Shown here: piece by piece, positions 1 to 14,400 of the stretch | Layout: every line of letters starts with the position of its first letter | Numbering within the stretch: position 1 is the first letter of the stretch | Assembly (NCBI GenBank): GCA_033026295.1 | Contig: CM065189.1 | Span: 3,315,851-3,379,850, forward strand | Length of the DNA stretch: 64,000 nucleotides | Direction of reading: 5' to 3' | DNA from: Channa striata | Lineage: Eukaryota > Chordata > Actinopteri > Anabantiformes > Channidae | Notes under the pieces: generated by a model | Databases searched by the model: none | Told to the model about the DNA's origin: nothing | The model's input: only the letters and a program-made list of their open reading frames with translations | Made by a program: the position numbers and the translations under genes

Positions 1-27
1 GCTTGTTTTTATGTTCTGCTGGCTGGA

Positions 28-38
28 TTTAGGCTAAA
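28..38. repeat. Representative palindrome TTTAGGCTAAA in each monomer
   Basis: TTTAG-G-CTAAA is a perfect dyad with one central base, at monomer positions 4-14. Many B-tail-preceded monomers have TTTACGCTAAA, which breaks one pair. This is the first instance; it recurs through the array. Confidence 0.8.
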
Positions 39-111
39 TAAGAAGGCAGACACAGTTTTATTTGACTTTTGTGCAGAAATTGTTCAATACAAGCTTGGCT
101 TCAAAACAGCA

Positions 112-128
112 TTTTCTCGCTGAGAAAA
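112..128. repeat. Representative hairpin-capable dyad TTTTCTC-GCT-GAGAAAA in each monomer
   Basis: A perfect 7-bp inverted repeat with a 3-base loop at monomer position ~88-104. D3/D6 copies change the loop to GAT while keeping the arms. D4/D5 copies often have CATTTCTCG, which shortens the stem by one pair. This is the first instance in the window. Confidence 0.85.
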
Positions 129-3100
129 GGCGATTAGAGCATAAAAGGATGCTTGCATTTACTGTCTTTTAAGGAAACATCCCACAAGCTTATTTTCAGT
201 CTCTCCTGAGTGGATTTACGCTAAATAAGAAGGCAGACACAGTTTTATTTGACTTTGGTGCAGAAATTGTTCAATACAAGATTTTATTCAAAACAGCATT
301 TCTCGCTGAGAAAAGGCGATTGCGAGCATAAAAGGATTCTTCAATTACATGCATTTACTGTCTTTTAAGGAAACATCCCACAACCATATTTATATGTTCT
401 GCTGGCTGGATTTAGGCTAAATAAGAAGGCAGACACAGTTTTATTTGACTTTGGTGCAGAAATTGTTCAATACAAGCTTGGCTTCAAAACAGCATTTTCT
501 CGCTGAGAAAAGGCGATTGCGAGCATAAAAGGATGCTTGAATTACATGCATTTACTGTCTTTTAAGGAAACATCCACAAGCTTGTTTTTATGTTCTGCTG
601 ACTGGATTTAGGCTAAATAAGAAGGCAGACACAGTTTTATTTGACTTTGGTGCAGAAATTGTTCAATACAAGCTTTGCTTCAAAACAGCATTTTCTCGCT
701 GAGAAAAGGCGATTATGAGCATAAAAGGATGCTTGAATTACATGCATTTACTGTCTTTTAAGGAAACATCCACAACGATATTTATATGTTCTGCTGAGTG
801 GATTTAGGCTAAATAAGAAGCCAGACACAGTTTTATTTGACTTTGGTGCAGAAATTGTTCAATACAAGCTTGGCTTCAAAACAGCATTTTCTCGCTGAGA
901 AAAGGCGATTGCGAGCATAAAAGGATGGTTGAATTACATGCATTTATTGTCTTTTAAGGAAACATCCCACAAGTTTATTTTCAGTCTCTCCTGAGTGGAT
1001 TTACGCTAAATAAGAAGGCAGACACAGTTTTATTTGACTTTGGTGCAGAAATTGTTCAATACAAGCTTTTCTTCATAACAGCATTTCTCGCTGAGAAAAG
1101 GCGATTGCGAGCATAAAAGGATTCTTCAATTACATGCATTTACTGTCTTTTAAGGAAACATCCCACAAGCTTGTTTTTATGTTCTGCTGACTAGATTTAG
1201 GCTAAATAAGAAGGCAGACACAGTTTTATTTGACTTTGGTGCAGAAATTGTTCAATACAAGCTTGGCTTCAAAACAGCATTTTCTCGCTGAGAAAAGGCG
1301 ATTGCGAGCATAAAAGGATGCTTGCATTTACTGTCTTTTAAGGAAACATCCCACAAGCTTATTTTCAGTCTCTCCTGAGTGGATTTAGGCTAAATAAGAA
1401 GGCAGACACAGTTTTATTAGAGTTTGGTGCAGAAATTGTTCAATACAAGCTCGGCTTCAAAACAACATTTTCTCGCTGAGTAAAGGCGATTGAAAGCATA
1501 AAAGGATCCTTGAATTACATGCATTTACTGTCTTTTAAGGAAACATCCCACAAGTTTATTTTCAGTCTCTCCTGAGTGGATTTACGCTAAATAAGAAGGC
1601 AGACACAGTTTTATTTGACTTTGGTGCAGAAATTGTTCAATACAAGCTTTTCTTCAAAACAGCATTTCTCGCTGAGAAAAGGCGATTGCGAGCATAAAAG
1701 GATGCTTGAATTAAATGCATTTACTGTCTTTTAAGGAAACATCCCACAGGCTTGTTTTTATGTTCTGCTGGCTGGATTTAGGCTAAATAAGAAGGCAGAC
1801 ACAGTTTTATTTGACTTTGGTGCAGAAATTGTTCAATACAAGCTTGGCTTTAAAACAGCATTTTCTCGCTGAGAAAAGGCGATTGCGAGCATAAAAGGAT
1901 GCTTGAATTACATGCATTTACTGTCTTTAAAGGAAACATCCCACAAGCTTATTTTCAGTCTCTCCTGAGTGGATTTAGGCTAAATAAGAAGGCAGACACA
2001 GTTTTATTTGACTTTGGTGCAGAAATTGTTCAATACAAGCTTGGCTTCAAAACAGCATTTTCTCGCTGAGAAAAGGCGATTGCGAGCATAAAAGGATGCT
2101 TGAATTACATGCATTTACTGTCTTTTAAGGAAACATCCCACAAGCTTGTTTTTATGTTCTGCTGGCTCGATTTACGCTAAATAAGAAGGCAGACACAGTT
2201 TTATTTGACTTTGGTGCAGAAATTGTTCAATACAAGCTTAGCTTCAAGACAGCATTTTCTCGCTGAGAAAAGGCGATTGCGAGCATAAAAGGATCCTTGA
2301 ATTACATGCATTTACTGTCTTTTAAGGAAACATCCCACAAGTTTATTTTCAGTCTCTCCTGAGTCGGTTTAGGCTGAGTAAGAAGGCAGACACAGTTTTA
2401 TTTGAGTTTTGTGCAGAAATTGTTCAATACAAGCTTGGCTTCAAGACAGCATTTTCTCGCTGAGAAAAGGCGATTGCGAGCATAAAAGGATGCTTGAACT
2501 ACATGCACTTACTTTCTTTTAAGGAAACATCCCACAAGCTTGTTTTTATGTTCTGCTGGCTGGATTTAGGCTAAATAAGAAGGCAGACACAGTTTTATTT
2601 GACTTTTGTGCAGAAATTGTTCAATACAAGCTTGGCTTCAAAACAGCATTTTCTCGCTGAGAAAAGGCGATTGCAGAGAGCATAAAAGGATGCTTGCATT
2701 TACTGTCTTTAAGGAAACATCCCACAAGCTTATTTTCAGTCTCTCCTGAGTGGATTTACGCTAAATAAGAAGGCAGACACAGTTTTATTTGACTTTGGTG
2801 CAGAAATTGTTCAATACAAGATTTTATTCAAAACAGCATTTCTCGCTGAGAAAAGGCGATTGCGAGCATAAAAGGATTCTTCAATTACATGCATTTACTG
2901 TCTTTTAAGGAAACATCCCACAACCATATTTATATGTTCTGCTGGCTGGATTTAGGCTAAATAAGAAGGCAGACACAGTTTTATTTGACTTTGGTGCAGA
3001 AATTGTTCAATACAAGCTTGGCTTCAAAACAGCATTTTCTCGCTGAGAAAAGGCGATTGCGAGCATAAAAGGATGCTTGAATTACATGCATTTACTGTCT

Positions 3101-6100
3101 TTTAAGGAAACATCCACAAGCTTGTTTTTATGTTCTGCTGACTGGATTTAGGCTAAATAAGAAGGCAGACACAGTTTTATTTGACTTTGGTGCAGAAATT
3201 GTTCAATACAAGCTTTGCTTCAAAACAGCATTTTCTCGCTGAGAAAAGGCGATTGCGAGCATAAAAGGATGCTTGAATTACATGCATTTACTGTCTTTTA
3301 AGGAAACATCCCACAAGTTTATTTTCAGTCTCTCCTGAGTGGATTTATGCTAAATAAGAAGGCAGACACAGTTTTATTTGAGTTTTGTGCAGAAATTGTT
3401 CAATACAAGCTTTTCTTCAAAACAGCATTACTCGCTGAGAAAAGGCGATTGCGAGCATAAAAGGATTCTTCAATTACATGCATTTACTGTCTTTTAAGGA
3501 AACATCCTACAAGGATATTTATATGTTCTGCTGAGTGGATTTAGGCTAAATAAGAAGGCAGACACAGTTTTATTTGACTTTGGTGCAGAAATTGTTCAAT
3601 ACAAGATTTTATTCAAAACAGCATTTCTCGCTGAGAAAAGGCGATTGCGAGCATAAAAGGATTCTTCAATTACATGCATTTACTGTCTTTTAAGGAAACA
3701 TCCACAAGCTTGTTTTTATGTTCTGCTGGCTGGATTTAGGCTAAATAAGAAGGCAGACACAGTTTTATTTGACTTTGGTGCAGCAATTGTTCAATACAAG
3801 CTTGGCTTCAAAACAGCATTTTCTCGCTGAGAAAAGGCGATTGCGAGCATAAAAGGATGCTTGAATTACATGCATTTACTGTCTTTAAAGGAAACATCCA
3901 CAAGCTTATTTTCAGTCTCTCCTGAGTGGATTTAGGCTAAATAAGAAGGCAGACACAGTTTTATTTGACTTTGGTGCAGAAATTGTTCAATACAAGCTTG
4001 GCTTCAAAACAGCATTTTCTCGCTGAGAAAAGGCGATTGCGAGCATAAAAGGATGCTTGAATTACATGCATTTACTGTCTTTTAAGGAAACATCCCACAA
4101 GCTTGTTTTTATGTTCTGCTGGCTGGATTTAGGCTAAATAAGAAGGCAGACACAGTTTTATTTGACTTTGGTGCAGAAATTGTTCAATACAAGCTTGGCT
4201 TCAAAACAGCATTTTCTCGCTGAGAAAAGGCGATTGCGAGCATAAAAGGATGCTTGCATTTACTGTCTTTTAAGGAAACATCCCACAAGCTTATTTTCAG
4301 TCTCTCCTGAGTGGATTTACGCTAAATAAGAAGGCAGACACAGTTTTATTTGACTTTGGTGCAGAAATTGTTCAATACAAGATTTTATTCAAAACAGCAT
4401 TTCTCGCTGAGAAAAGGCGATTATGAGCATAAAAGGATTCTTCAATTACATGCATTTACTGTCTTTTAAGGAAACATCCCACAACCATATTTATATGTTC
4501 TGCTGGCTGGATTTAGGCTAAATAAGAAGGCAGACACAGTTTTATTTGACTTTGGTGCAGAAATTGTTCAATACAAGCTTGGTTTTTTTAAAACAGCATT
4601 TTCTCGCTGAGAAAAGGCGATTGCGAGCATAAAAGGATGCTTGAATTACATGCATTTACTGTCTTTAAAGGAAACATCCCACAAGCTTATTTTCAGTCTC
4701 TCCTGAGTGGATTTAGGCTAAATAAGAAGGCAGACACAGTTTTATTTGACTTTGGTGCAGAAATTGTTCAATACAAGCTTTTCTTCAAAACAGCATTTCT
4801 CGCTGAGAAAAGGCGATTGCGAGCATAAAAGGATGCTTGAATTAAATGCATTTACTGTCTTTTAAGGAAACATCCCACAGGCTTGTTTTTATGTTCTGCT
4901 GGCTGGATTTAGGCTAAATAAGAAGGCAGACACAGTTTTATTTGACTTTGGTGCAGAAATTGTTCAATACAAGCTTGGCTTTAAAACAGCATTTTCTCGC
5001 TGAGAAAAGGCGATTGAGCATAAAAGGATGCTTGAATTACATGCATTTACTGTCTTTAAAGGAAACATCCCACAAGCTTATTTTCAGTCTCTCCTGAGTG
5101 GATTTAGGCTAAATAAGAAGGCAGACACAGTTTTATTTGACTTTGGTGCAGAAATTGTTCAATACAAGCTTGGTTTTCAAAACAGCATTTTCTCGCTGAG
5201 AAAAGGCGATTGCGAGCATAAAAGGATGCTTGAATTACATGCATTTACTGTCTTTTAAGGAAACATCCACAAGCTTGTTTTTATGTTCTGCTGGCTCGAT
5301 TTACGCTAAATAAGAAGGCAGACACAGTTTTATTTGACTTTGGTGCAGAAATTGTTCAATACAAGCTTAGCTTCAAGACAGCATTTTCTCGCTGAGAAAA
5401 GGCGATTGCGAGCATAAAAGGATCCTTGAATTACATGCATTTACTGTCTTTTAAGGAAACATCCCACAAGTTTATTTTCAGTCTCTCCTGAGTCGGTTTA
5501 GGCTGAGTAAGAAGGCAGACACAGTTTTATTTGAGTTTTGTGCAGAAATTGTTCAATACAAGCTTGGTTTCAAGACAGCATTTTCTCGCTGAGAAAAGGC
5601 GATTGCGAGCATAAAAGGATGCTTGAACTACATGCACTTACTTTCTTTTAAGGAAACATCCCACAAGCTTGTTTTTATGTTCTGCTGGCTGGATTTAGGC
5701 TAAATAAGAAGGCAGACACAGTTTTATTTGACTTTTGTGCAGAAATTGTTCAATACAAGCTTGCTTCAAAACAGCATTTTCTCGCTGAGAAAAGGCGATT
5801 GTGAGCATAAAAGGATGCTTGCATTTACTGTCTTTTAAGGAAACATCCCACAAGATTATTTTCAGTCTCTCCTGAGTGGATTTACGCTAAATAAGAAGGC
5901 AGACACAGTTTTATTTGACTTTGGTGCAGAAATTGTTCAATACAAGATTTTATTCAAAACAGCATTTCTCGCTGAGAAAAGGCGATTGCGAGCATAAAAG
6001 GATTCTTCAATTACATGCATTTACTGTCTTTTAAGGAAACATCCCACAACCATATTTATATGTTCTGCTGGCTGGATTTAGGCTAAATAAGAAGGCAGAC

Positions 6101-8430
6101 ACAGTTTTATTTGACTTTGGTGCAGAAATTGTTCAATACAAGCTTGGCTTCAAAACAGCATTTTCTCGCTGAGAAAAGGCGATTATGAGCATAAAAGGAT
6201 GCTTGAATTACATGCATTTACTGTCTTTTAAGGAAACATCCCACAAGCTTGTTTTTATGTTCTGCTGACTGGATTTAGGCTAAATAAGAAGGCAGACACA
6301 GTTTTATTTGACTTTGGTGCAGAAATTGTTCAATACAAGCTTTGCTTCAAAACAGCATTTTCTCGCTGAGAAAAGGCGATTGCGAGCATAAAAGGATGCT
6401 TGAATTACATGCATTTACTGTCTTTTAAGGAAACATCCCACAAGTTTATTTTCAGTCTCTCCTGAGTGGATTTATGCTAAATAAGAAGGCAGACACAGTT
6501 TTATTTGAGTTTTGTGCAGAAATTGTTCAATACAAGCTTTTCTTCAAAACAGCATTACTCGCTGAGAAAAGGCGATTGCGAGCATAAAAGGATTCTTCAA
6601 TTACATGCATTTACTGTCTTTTAAGGAAACATCCTACAAGGATATTTATATGTTCTGCTGAGTGGATTTAGGCTAAATAAGAAGGCAGACACAGTTTTAT
6701 TTGACTTTGGTGCAGAAATTGTTCAATACAAGATTTTATTCAAAACAGCATTTCTCGCTGAGAAGGCGATTGCGAGCATAAAAGGATTCTTCAATTACAT
6801 GCATTTACTGTCTTTTAAGGAAACATCCCACAAGCTTGTTTTTATGTTCTGCTGGCTGGATTTAGGCTAAATAAGAAGGCAGACACAGTTTTATTTGACT
6901 TTGGTGCAGCAATTGTTCAATACAAGCTTGGCTTCAAAACAGCATTTTCTCGCTGAGAAAAGGCGATTGCGAGCATAAAAGGATGCTTGAATTACATGCA
7001 TTTACTGTCTTTAAAGGAAACATCCCACAAGCTTATTTTCAGTCTCTCCTGAGTGGATTTAGGCTAAATAAGAAGGCAGACACAGTTTTATTTGACTTTG
7101 GTGCAGAAATTGTTCAATACAAGCTTGGTTTCAAAACAGCATTTTCTCGCTGAGAAAAGGCGATTGCGAGCATAAAAGGATGCTTGAATTACATGCATTT
7201 ACTGTCTTTTAAGGAAACATCCCACAAGCTTGTTTTTATGTTCTGCTGGCTGGATTTAGGCTAAATAAGAAGGCAGACACAGTTTTATTTGACTTTGGTG
7301 CAGAAATTGTTCAATACAAGCTTGGCTTCAAAACAGCATTTTCTCGCTGAGAAAAGGCGATTGCGAGCATAAAAGGATGCTTGCATTTACTGTCTTTTAA
7401 GGAAACATCCCACAAGCTTATTTTCAGTCTCTCCTGAGTGGATTTACGCTAAATAAGAAGGCAGACACAGTTTTATTTGACTTTGGTGCAGAAATTGTTC
7501 AATACAAGATTTTATTCAAAACAGCATTTCTCGCTGAGAAAAGGCGATTGCGAGCATAAAAGGATTCTTCAATTACATGCATTTACTGTCTTTTAAGGAA
7601 ACATCCCACAACCATATTTATATGTTCTGCTGGCTGGATTTAGGCTAAATAAGAAGGCAGACACAGTTTTATTTGACTTTGGTGCAGAAATTGTTCAATA
7701 CAAGCTTGGCTTTAAAACAGCATTTTCTCGCTGAGAAAAGGCGATTGCGAGCATAAAAGGATGCTTGAATTACATGCATTTACTGTCTTTAAAGGAAACA
7801 TCCCACAAGCTTATTTTCAGTCTCTCCTGAGTGGATTTAGGCTAAATAAGAAGGCAGACACAGTTTTATTTGACTTTGGTGCAGAAATTGTTCAATACAA
7901 GCTTGGCTTCAAAACAGCATTTTCTCGCTGAGAAAAGGCGATTGCGAGCATAAAAGGATGCTTGAATTACATGCATTTACTGTCTTTTAAGGAAACATCC
8001 CACAAGCTTGTTTTTATGTTCTGCTGACTGGATTTAGGCTAAATAAGAAGGCAGACACAGTTTTATTTGACTTTGGTGCAGAAATTGTTCAATACAAGCT
8101 TTGCTTCAAAACAGCATTTTCTCGCTGAGAAAAGGCGATTATGAGCATAAAAGGATGCTTGAATTACATGCATTTACTGTCTTTTAAGGAAACATCCCAC
8201 AAGTTTATTTTCAGTCTCTCCTGAGTGGATTTATGCTAAATAAGAAGGCAGACACAGTTTCATTTGAGTTTTGTGCAGAAATTGTTCAATACAAGCTTTT
8301 CTTCAAAACAGCATTACTCGCTGAGAAAAGGCGATTGCGAGCATAAAAGGATTCTTCAATTACATGCATTTACTGTCTTTTAAGGAAACATCCTACAAGG
8401 ATATTTATATGTTCTGCTGAGTGGATTTAG

Positions 8431-11400
8431 GCTAAATAAGAAGGCAGACACAGTTTTATTTGACTTTGGTGCAGAAATTGTTCAATACAAGATTTTATTC
8501 AAAACAGCATTTCTCGCTGAGAAAAGGCGATTGCGAGCATAAAAGGATTCTTCAATTACATGCATTTACTGTCTTTTAAGGAAACATCCCACAAGCTTGT
8601 TTTTATGTTCTGCTGGCTGGATTTAGGCTAAATAAGAAGGCAGACACAGTTTTATTTGACTTTGGTGCAGCAATTGTTCAATACAAGCTCGGCTTCAAAA
8701 CAGCATTTTCTCGCTGAGATAAGGCGATTGCGAGCATAAAAGGATGCTTGAATTACATGCATTTACTGTCTTTTAAGGAAACATCCCACAAGCTTGCTTT
8801 TATGTTCTGCTGACTGGATTTAGGCTAAATAAGAAGGCAGACACAGTTTTATTTGAGTTTTGTGCAGAAATTGTTCAATACAAGCTTGGCTTCAAAACAG
8901 CATTTTCTCGCTGAGAAAAGGCGATTGCGAGCATAAAAGGATGCTTGAATTACATGCATTTACTGTCTTTTAAGGAAACATCCCACAAGCTTATTTTCAG
9001 TCTCTCCTGAGTTGGTTTAGGCTAAATAAGAAGGCAGACACAGTTTTATTTGAGTTTTGTGCAGAAATTGTTCAATACAAGCTTGGCTTCAAAACAGCAT
9101 TTTCTCGCTGAGAAAAGGCGATTGCGAGCATAAAAGGATGCTTGAATTACATGCATTTACTGTCTTTTAAGGAAACATCCCACAAGTTTATTTTCAGTCT
9201 CTCCTGAGTGGATTTACGCTAAATAAGAAGGCAGACACAGTTTTATTTGACTTTGGTGCAGAAAATGTTCAATACAAGCTTGATTCAAAACAGCATTTCT
9301 CGCTGAGAAAAGGCGATTGCGAGCATAAAAGGATGCTTCAATTACATGCATTTACTGTCTTTTAAGGAAACATCCCACAAGCTTGTTTTTCTGTTTTGCT
9401 GACTGGATTTAGGCTAAATAAGAAGGCAGACACAGTTTTATTTGAGTTTGATGCAGAAATTGTTCAATACAAGCTTGGCTTCAAAACTGAATTTTCTCGA
9501 TGAGAAAAGGCGATGGCGAGCATAGAAGGATGCTTGAATTACATGCATTTACTATCTTTTAAGGAAACATCCCACAAGCTTGTTTTTATGTTCTGCTGAC
9601 TGGATTTAGGCTAAATAAGAAGGCAGACACAGTTTTATTTGACTTTGGTGCAGAAATTGTTCAATACAAGCTTGGCTTAAAACAGCATTTTCTCGCTGAG
9701 AAAAGGCGATTGCGAGCATAAAAGGATGCTTGAATTACATGCATTTACTGTCTTTAAGGAAACATCCCACAAGTTTATTTTCGGTTTCTCCTGAGTGGAT
9801 TTACGCTAAATAAGAAGGCAGACACAGTTTTATTTGACTTTGGTGCAGAAATTGTTCAATACAAGCTTTTCTTCAAAACAGCATTTCTCGCTGAGAAAAG
9901 GCGATTGCGAGCATAAAAGGATTCTTCAATTACATGCATTTACTATCTTTTAAGGAAACATCCCACAACGATATTTATATGTTCTGCTGACTGGATTTAG
10001 GCTAAATAAGAAGGCAGACACAGTTTTATTTGACTTTGGTGCAGAAATTGTTCAATACAAGCTTGGCTTCAAAACAGCATTTTCTCGCTGAGAAAAGGCG
10101 ATTGCGAGCATAAAAGGATGCTTGCATTTACTGTCTTTAAGGAAACATCCCACAAGTTTATTTTCAGTCTCTCCTGAGTGGATTTAGGCTAAATAAGAAG
10201 GCAGACACAGTTTTATTTGAGTTTGGTGCAGAAATTGTTCAATACAAGCTCGGCTTCAAAACAGCATTTTCTCGCTGAGAAAAGGCGATTGCGAGCATAA
10301 AAGGATGCTTGAATTACATGCATTTACTGTCTTTTAAGGAAACATCCCACAAGCTTATTTTCAGTGTCTCCAGGGTGGATTTAGGCTAAATAAGAAGGCA
10401 GACATAGTTTTATTTGACTTTGGTCCAGAAATTGTTCAATACAAGTTTGGCTTCAAAACAGCATTTTCTCGCTGAGAAAAGGCGATTGCGAGCATAAAAG
10501 GATGCTTGAATTACATGCATTTACTGTCTTTTCAGGAAATATCCCACAAGCTTGTTTTTATGTTCTGCTGACTGGATTTAGGCTAAATAAGAAGGCAGAC
10601 ACAGTTTTATTTGACTTTGGTGCAGAACATGTTCAATACAAGCTTGGCTTCAAAACAGCATTTTCTCGCTGAGAAAAGGCGATTGCGAGCATAAAAGGAT
10701 GCTTGCATTTACTGTCTTTTAAGGAAACATCCCACAAGCTTATTTTCAGTCTCTCCTGAGTGGATTTAGGCTACATAAGAAGGCAGACACAGTTTTATTT
10801 GAGTTTGGTGCAGAAATTGTTCAATACAAGCTCGGCTTCAAAACAGCATTTTCTCGCTGACTAAAGGCGATTGCGAGCATAAAAGGATGCTTGAATTACA
10901 TGCATTTACTGTCTTTTAAGGAAACATCCCACAAGTTTATTTATAGTGTTCTCCTGAGTGGATTTAGGCTAAATAAGAAGGCAGACACAGTTTTATTTGA
11001 CTTTGGTGCAGAAATTGTTCAATACAAGCTTTTATTCAAAACAGCATTTCTCGCTGAGAAAAGGCGATTGCGAGCATAAAAGGATGCTTCAATTACATGC
11101 ATTTACTGTCTTTTAAGGAAACATCCCACAAGCTTGTTTTTATGTTCTGCTGACTGGATTTAGGCTAAATAAGAAGGCAGACACAGTTTTATTTGACTTT
11201 GGTGCAGAAATTGTTCAATACAAGCTTGGCTTCAAAACAGCATTTTCTCGCTGAGAAAAGGCGATTGCGAGCATAAAAGGATGCTTGCATTTACTGTCTT
11301 TTAAGGAAACATCCCACAAGCTTATTTTTATGTTCTGCTGAGTGGATTTAGGCTAAATAAGAAGGCAGACAAAGTTTTATTTGACTTTGGTGCAGAAATT

Positions 11401-14400
11401 GTTCAATACAAGCTCGGCTTCAAAACAGCATTTTCGCGCTGAGAAAAGGCGATTGCGAGCATAAAAGGATGGTTGAATTACATGCATTTACTGTCTTTTA
11501 AGGAAACATCCCACAAGTTTATTTACAGTCTCTCCTGAGTGGATTTACGCTAAATAAGAAGGCAGACACAGTTTTATTTGACTTTGGTGCAGAAATTGTT
11601 CAATACAAGCTTTTATTCAAAACAGCATTTCTCGCTGAGAAAAGGCGATTGCGAGCATAAAAGGATTTTTCAATTACATGCATTTACTGTCTTTTAAGGA
11701 AACATCCCACAACCATATTTATATTTTCTGCTGACTGGATTTAGGCTAAATAAGAAGGTAGACACAGTTTTATTTGAGTTTGGTGCAGAAATTGTTCAAT
11801 ACAAGCTTGGCTTCAAAACAGCATTTTCTCGCTGAGAAAAGGCGATTGCGAGCATAAAAGGATGCTTGAATTACATGCATTTACTGTCTTTTAAGGAAAC
11901 ATCCCACAAGCTGGTTTTTATGTTCTGCTGACTGGATTTACGCTAAATAAGAAGGCAGACACAGTTTTATTTGACTTTGGTGCAGAAATTGTTCAATACA
12001 AGCTTGGCTTCAAAACAGCATTTTCTCGCTGAGAAAAGGCGATTGCGAGCATAAAAGGATGCTTGAATTACATGCATTTACTGTCTTTTAAGGAAACATC
12101 CCACAACCATATTTATATGTTCTGCTGACTGGATTTAGGCTAAATAAGAAGGTAGACACAGTTTTATTTGAGTTTGGTGCAGAAATTGTTCGATACAAGC
12201 TTGGCTTCAAAACAGCATTTTCTCGCTGAGAAAAGGCGATTATGAGCATAAAAGGATGCTTGCATTTACTGTCTTTAAGGAAACATCCCACAAGTTTATT
12301 TTCAGTCTCTCCTGAGTGGATTTAGGCTAAATAAGAAGGCAGACCCAGTTTTATTTGACTTTGGTGCAGAAATTGTTCAATACAAGCTTTTCTTCAAAAC
12401 AGCATTTCTCGCTGAGAAAAGGCGATTGCGAGCATAAAAGGATGCTTGAATTACATGCATTTACTGTCTTTTAAGGAAACATCCCACAAGCTTGTTTTTA
12501 TGTTCTGCTGTATGGATTGGGGCTAAATAAGAAGGCAGACACAGTTTTATTTGACTTTGGTGCAGAAATTGTTCAATACAAGCTTGGCTTCAAAACAACA
12601 TTTTCTCGCTGAGAAAAGGCGATTGCGAGCATAAAAGGATGGTTGAATTACATGCATTTTCTGTCTTTTAAGGAAACATCCCACAAGCTTATTTTCAGTC
12701 TCTCCTGAGTGGATTTAGGCTAAATAAGAAGGCAGACACAGTTTTATTTGACTTTGGTGCAGAAATTGTTCAATACAAGTTTGGCTTCAAAACAGCATTT
12801 TCTCGCTGAGAAAAGGCGATTGCGAGCATAAAAGGATGCTTGAATTACATGCATTTACTGTCTTTTAAGGAAATATCCCACAAGCTTGTTTTTATGTTCT
12901 GCTGACTGGATTTAGGCTAAATAAGAAGGCAGACACAGTTTTATTTGACTTTGGTGCAGAACATGTTCAATACAAGCTTGGCTTTCAAAACAGCATTTTC
13001 TCGCTGAGAAAAGGCGATTATGAGCATAAAAGGATGCTTGCATTTACTGTCTTTTAAGGAAACATCCCACAAGCTTATTTTCAGTCTCTGCTGAGTGGAT
13101 TTAGGCTAAATAAGAAGGCAGACACAGTTTTATTTGAGTTTGGTGCAGAAATTGTTCAATACAAGCTCGGCTTCAAAACAGCATTTTCTCGCTGACTAAA
13201 GGCGATTGCGAGCATAAAAGGATGCTTGAATTACATGCATTTACTGTCTTTTAAGGAAACATCCCACAAGTTTATTTTCAGTCTCTCCTGAGTGGATTTA
13301 CGCTAAATAAGAAGGCAGACACAGTTTTATTTGACTTTGGTGCAGAAATTGTTCAATACAAGCTTTTCTTCAAAACAGCATTTCTCGCTGAGAAAAGGCG
13401 ATTGCGAGCATAAAAGGATGGTTGAATTACATGCATTTTCTGTCTTTTAAGGAAACATCCCACAAGCTTATTTTCAGTCTCTCCTGAGTGGATTTAGGCT
13501 AAATAAGAAGGCAGACACAGTTTTATTTGACTTTGGTGCAGAAATTGTTCAATACAAGTTTGGCTTCAAAACAGCATTTTCTCGCTGAGAAAATGCGATT
13601 ATGAGCATAAAAGGATGCTTGAATTACATGCATTTACTGTCTTTTAAGGAAATATCCCACAAGCTTGTTTTTATGTTCTGCTGACTGGATTTAGGCTAAA
13701 TAAGAAGGCAGACACAGTTTTATTTGACTTTGGTGCAGAACATGTTCAATACAAGCTTGGCTTCAAAACAGCATTTTCTCGCTGAGAAAAGGCGATTGCG
13801 AGCATAAAAGGATGCTTGCATTTACTGTCTTTTAAGGAAACATCCCACAAGCTTATTTTCAGTCTCTCCTGAGTGGATTTAGGCTAAATAAGAAGGCAGA
13901 CACAGTTTTATTTGAGTTTGGTGCAGAAATTGTTCAATACAAGCTCGGCTTCAAAACAGCATTTTCTCGCTGACTAAAGGCGATTGCGAGCATAAAAGGA
14001 TGCTTGAATTACATGCATTTACTGTCTTTTAAGGAAACATCCCACAAGTTTATTTTCAGTCTCTCCTGAGTGGATTTACGCTAAATAAGAAGGCAGACAC
14101 AGTTTTATTTGACTTTGGTGCAGAAATTGTTCAATACAAGCTTTTCTTCAAAACAGCATTTCTCGCTGAGAAAAGGCGATTGCGAGCATAAAAGGATGCT
14201 TGCATTTACTGTCTTTTAAGGAAACATCCCACAAGCTTATTTTCAGTCTCTCCTGAGTGGATTTAGGCTAAATAAGAAGGCAGACACAGTTTTATTTGAG
14301 TTTGGTGCAGAAATTGTTCAATACAAGCTTGGCTTCAAAACAGCATTTCTCGCTGAGAAAAGGCGATTGCGAGCATAAAAGGATGCTTGAATTACATGCA

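Larger units (their letters stand above)
1..8430. repeat. Satellite domain D1: ~197-bp monomers in a ~3.13-kb higher-order repeat
   Basis: Head-to-tail monomers are seen directly from GGATTT starts at 25, 212, 408, 604, 800 and 997, with spacing of 187-197 bp. Rare variants recur at a fixed distance: GAGTCGGTTT at 2361 and 5490 (3,129 bp), CTCGATTTACG at 2166 and 5295 (3,129), TCCTACAAGG at 3505 and 6632 (3,127). The tail variant CAACCATATTT at 381, 2931, 4492, 6047 and 7609 gives a sub-period of about 1.56 kb (8 monomers). The first copy is shorter: base 1 matches base 2538, so it has 13 monomers where the next has 16. A further TCCTACAAGG at 8391 shows the third copy also reshuffled. Many monomers end in GCTGGCTGG rather than GCTGACTGG, which is typical of this domain. 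No gene is seen; short open frames here are read-through of the repeat. Confidence 0.93.

Noticed and set aside
25..221. Monomer as an internal duplication of a ~98-bp half unit
   Set aside because: The two HindIII sites suggested it, but sequences around them (CAATACAAGCTTGGC versus CCACAAGCTTGTT) share little beyond the site itself.
4637..4828. Short open frames of about 62-90 codons within satellite monomers (also 5028-5258, 10891-11079, 12088-12291, 29012-29272, 30231-30419, 48647-48919)
   Set aside because: They arise where small indels happen to remove a stop across one monomer. The same peptide recurs from identical repeat DNA, most monomers are interrupted, and there is no start context or domain.
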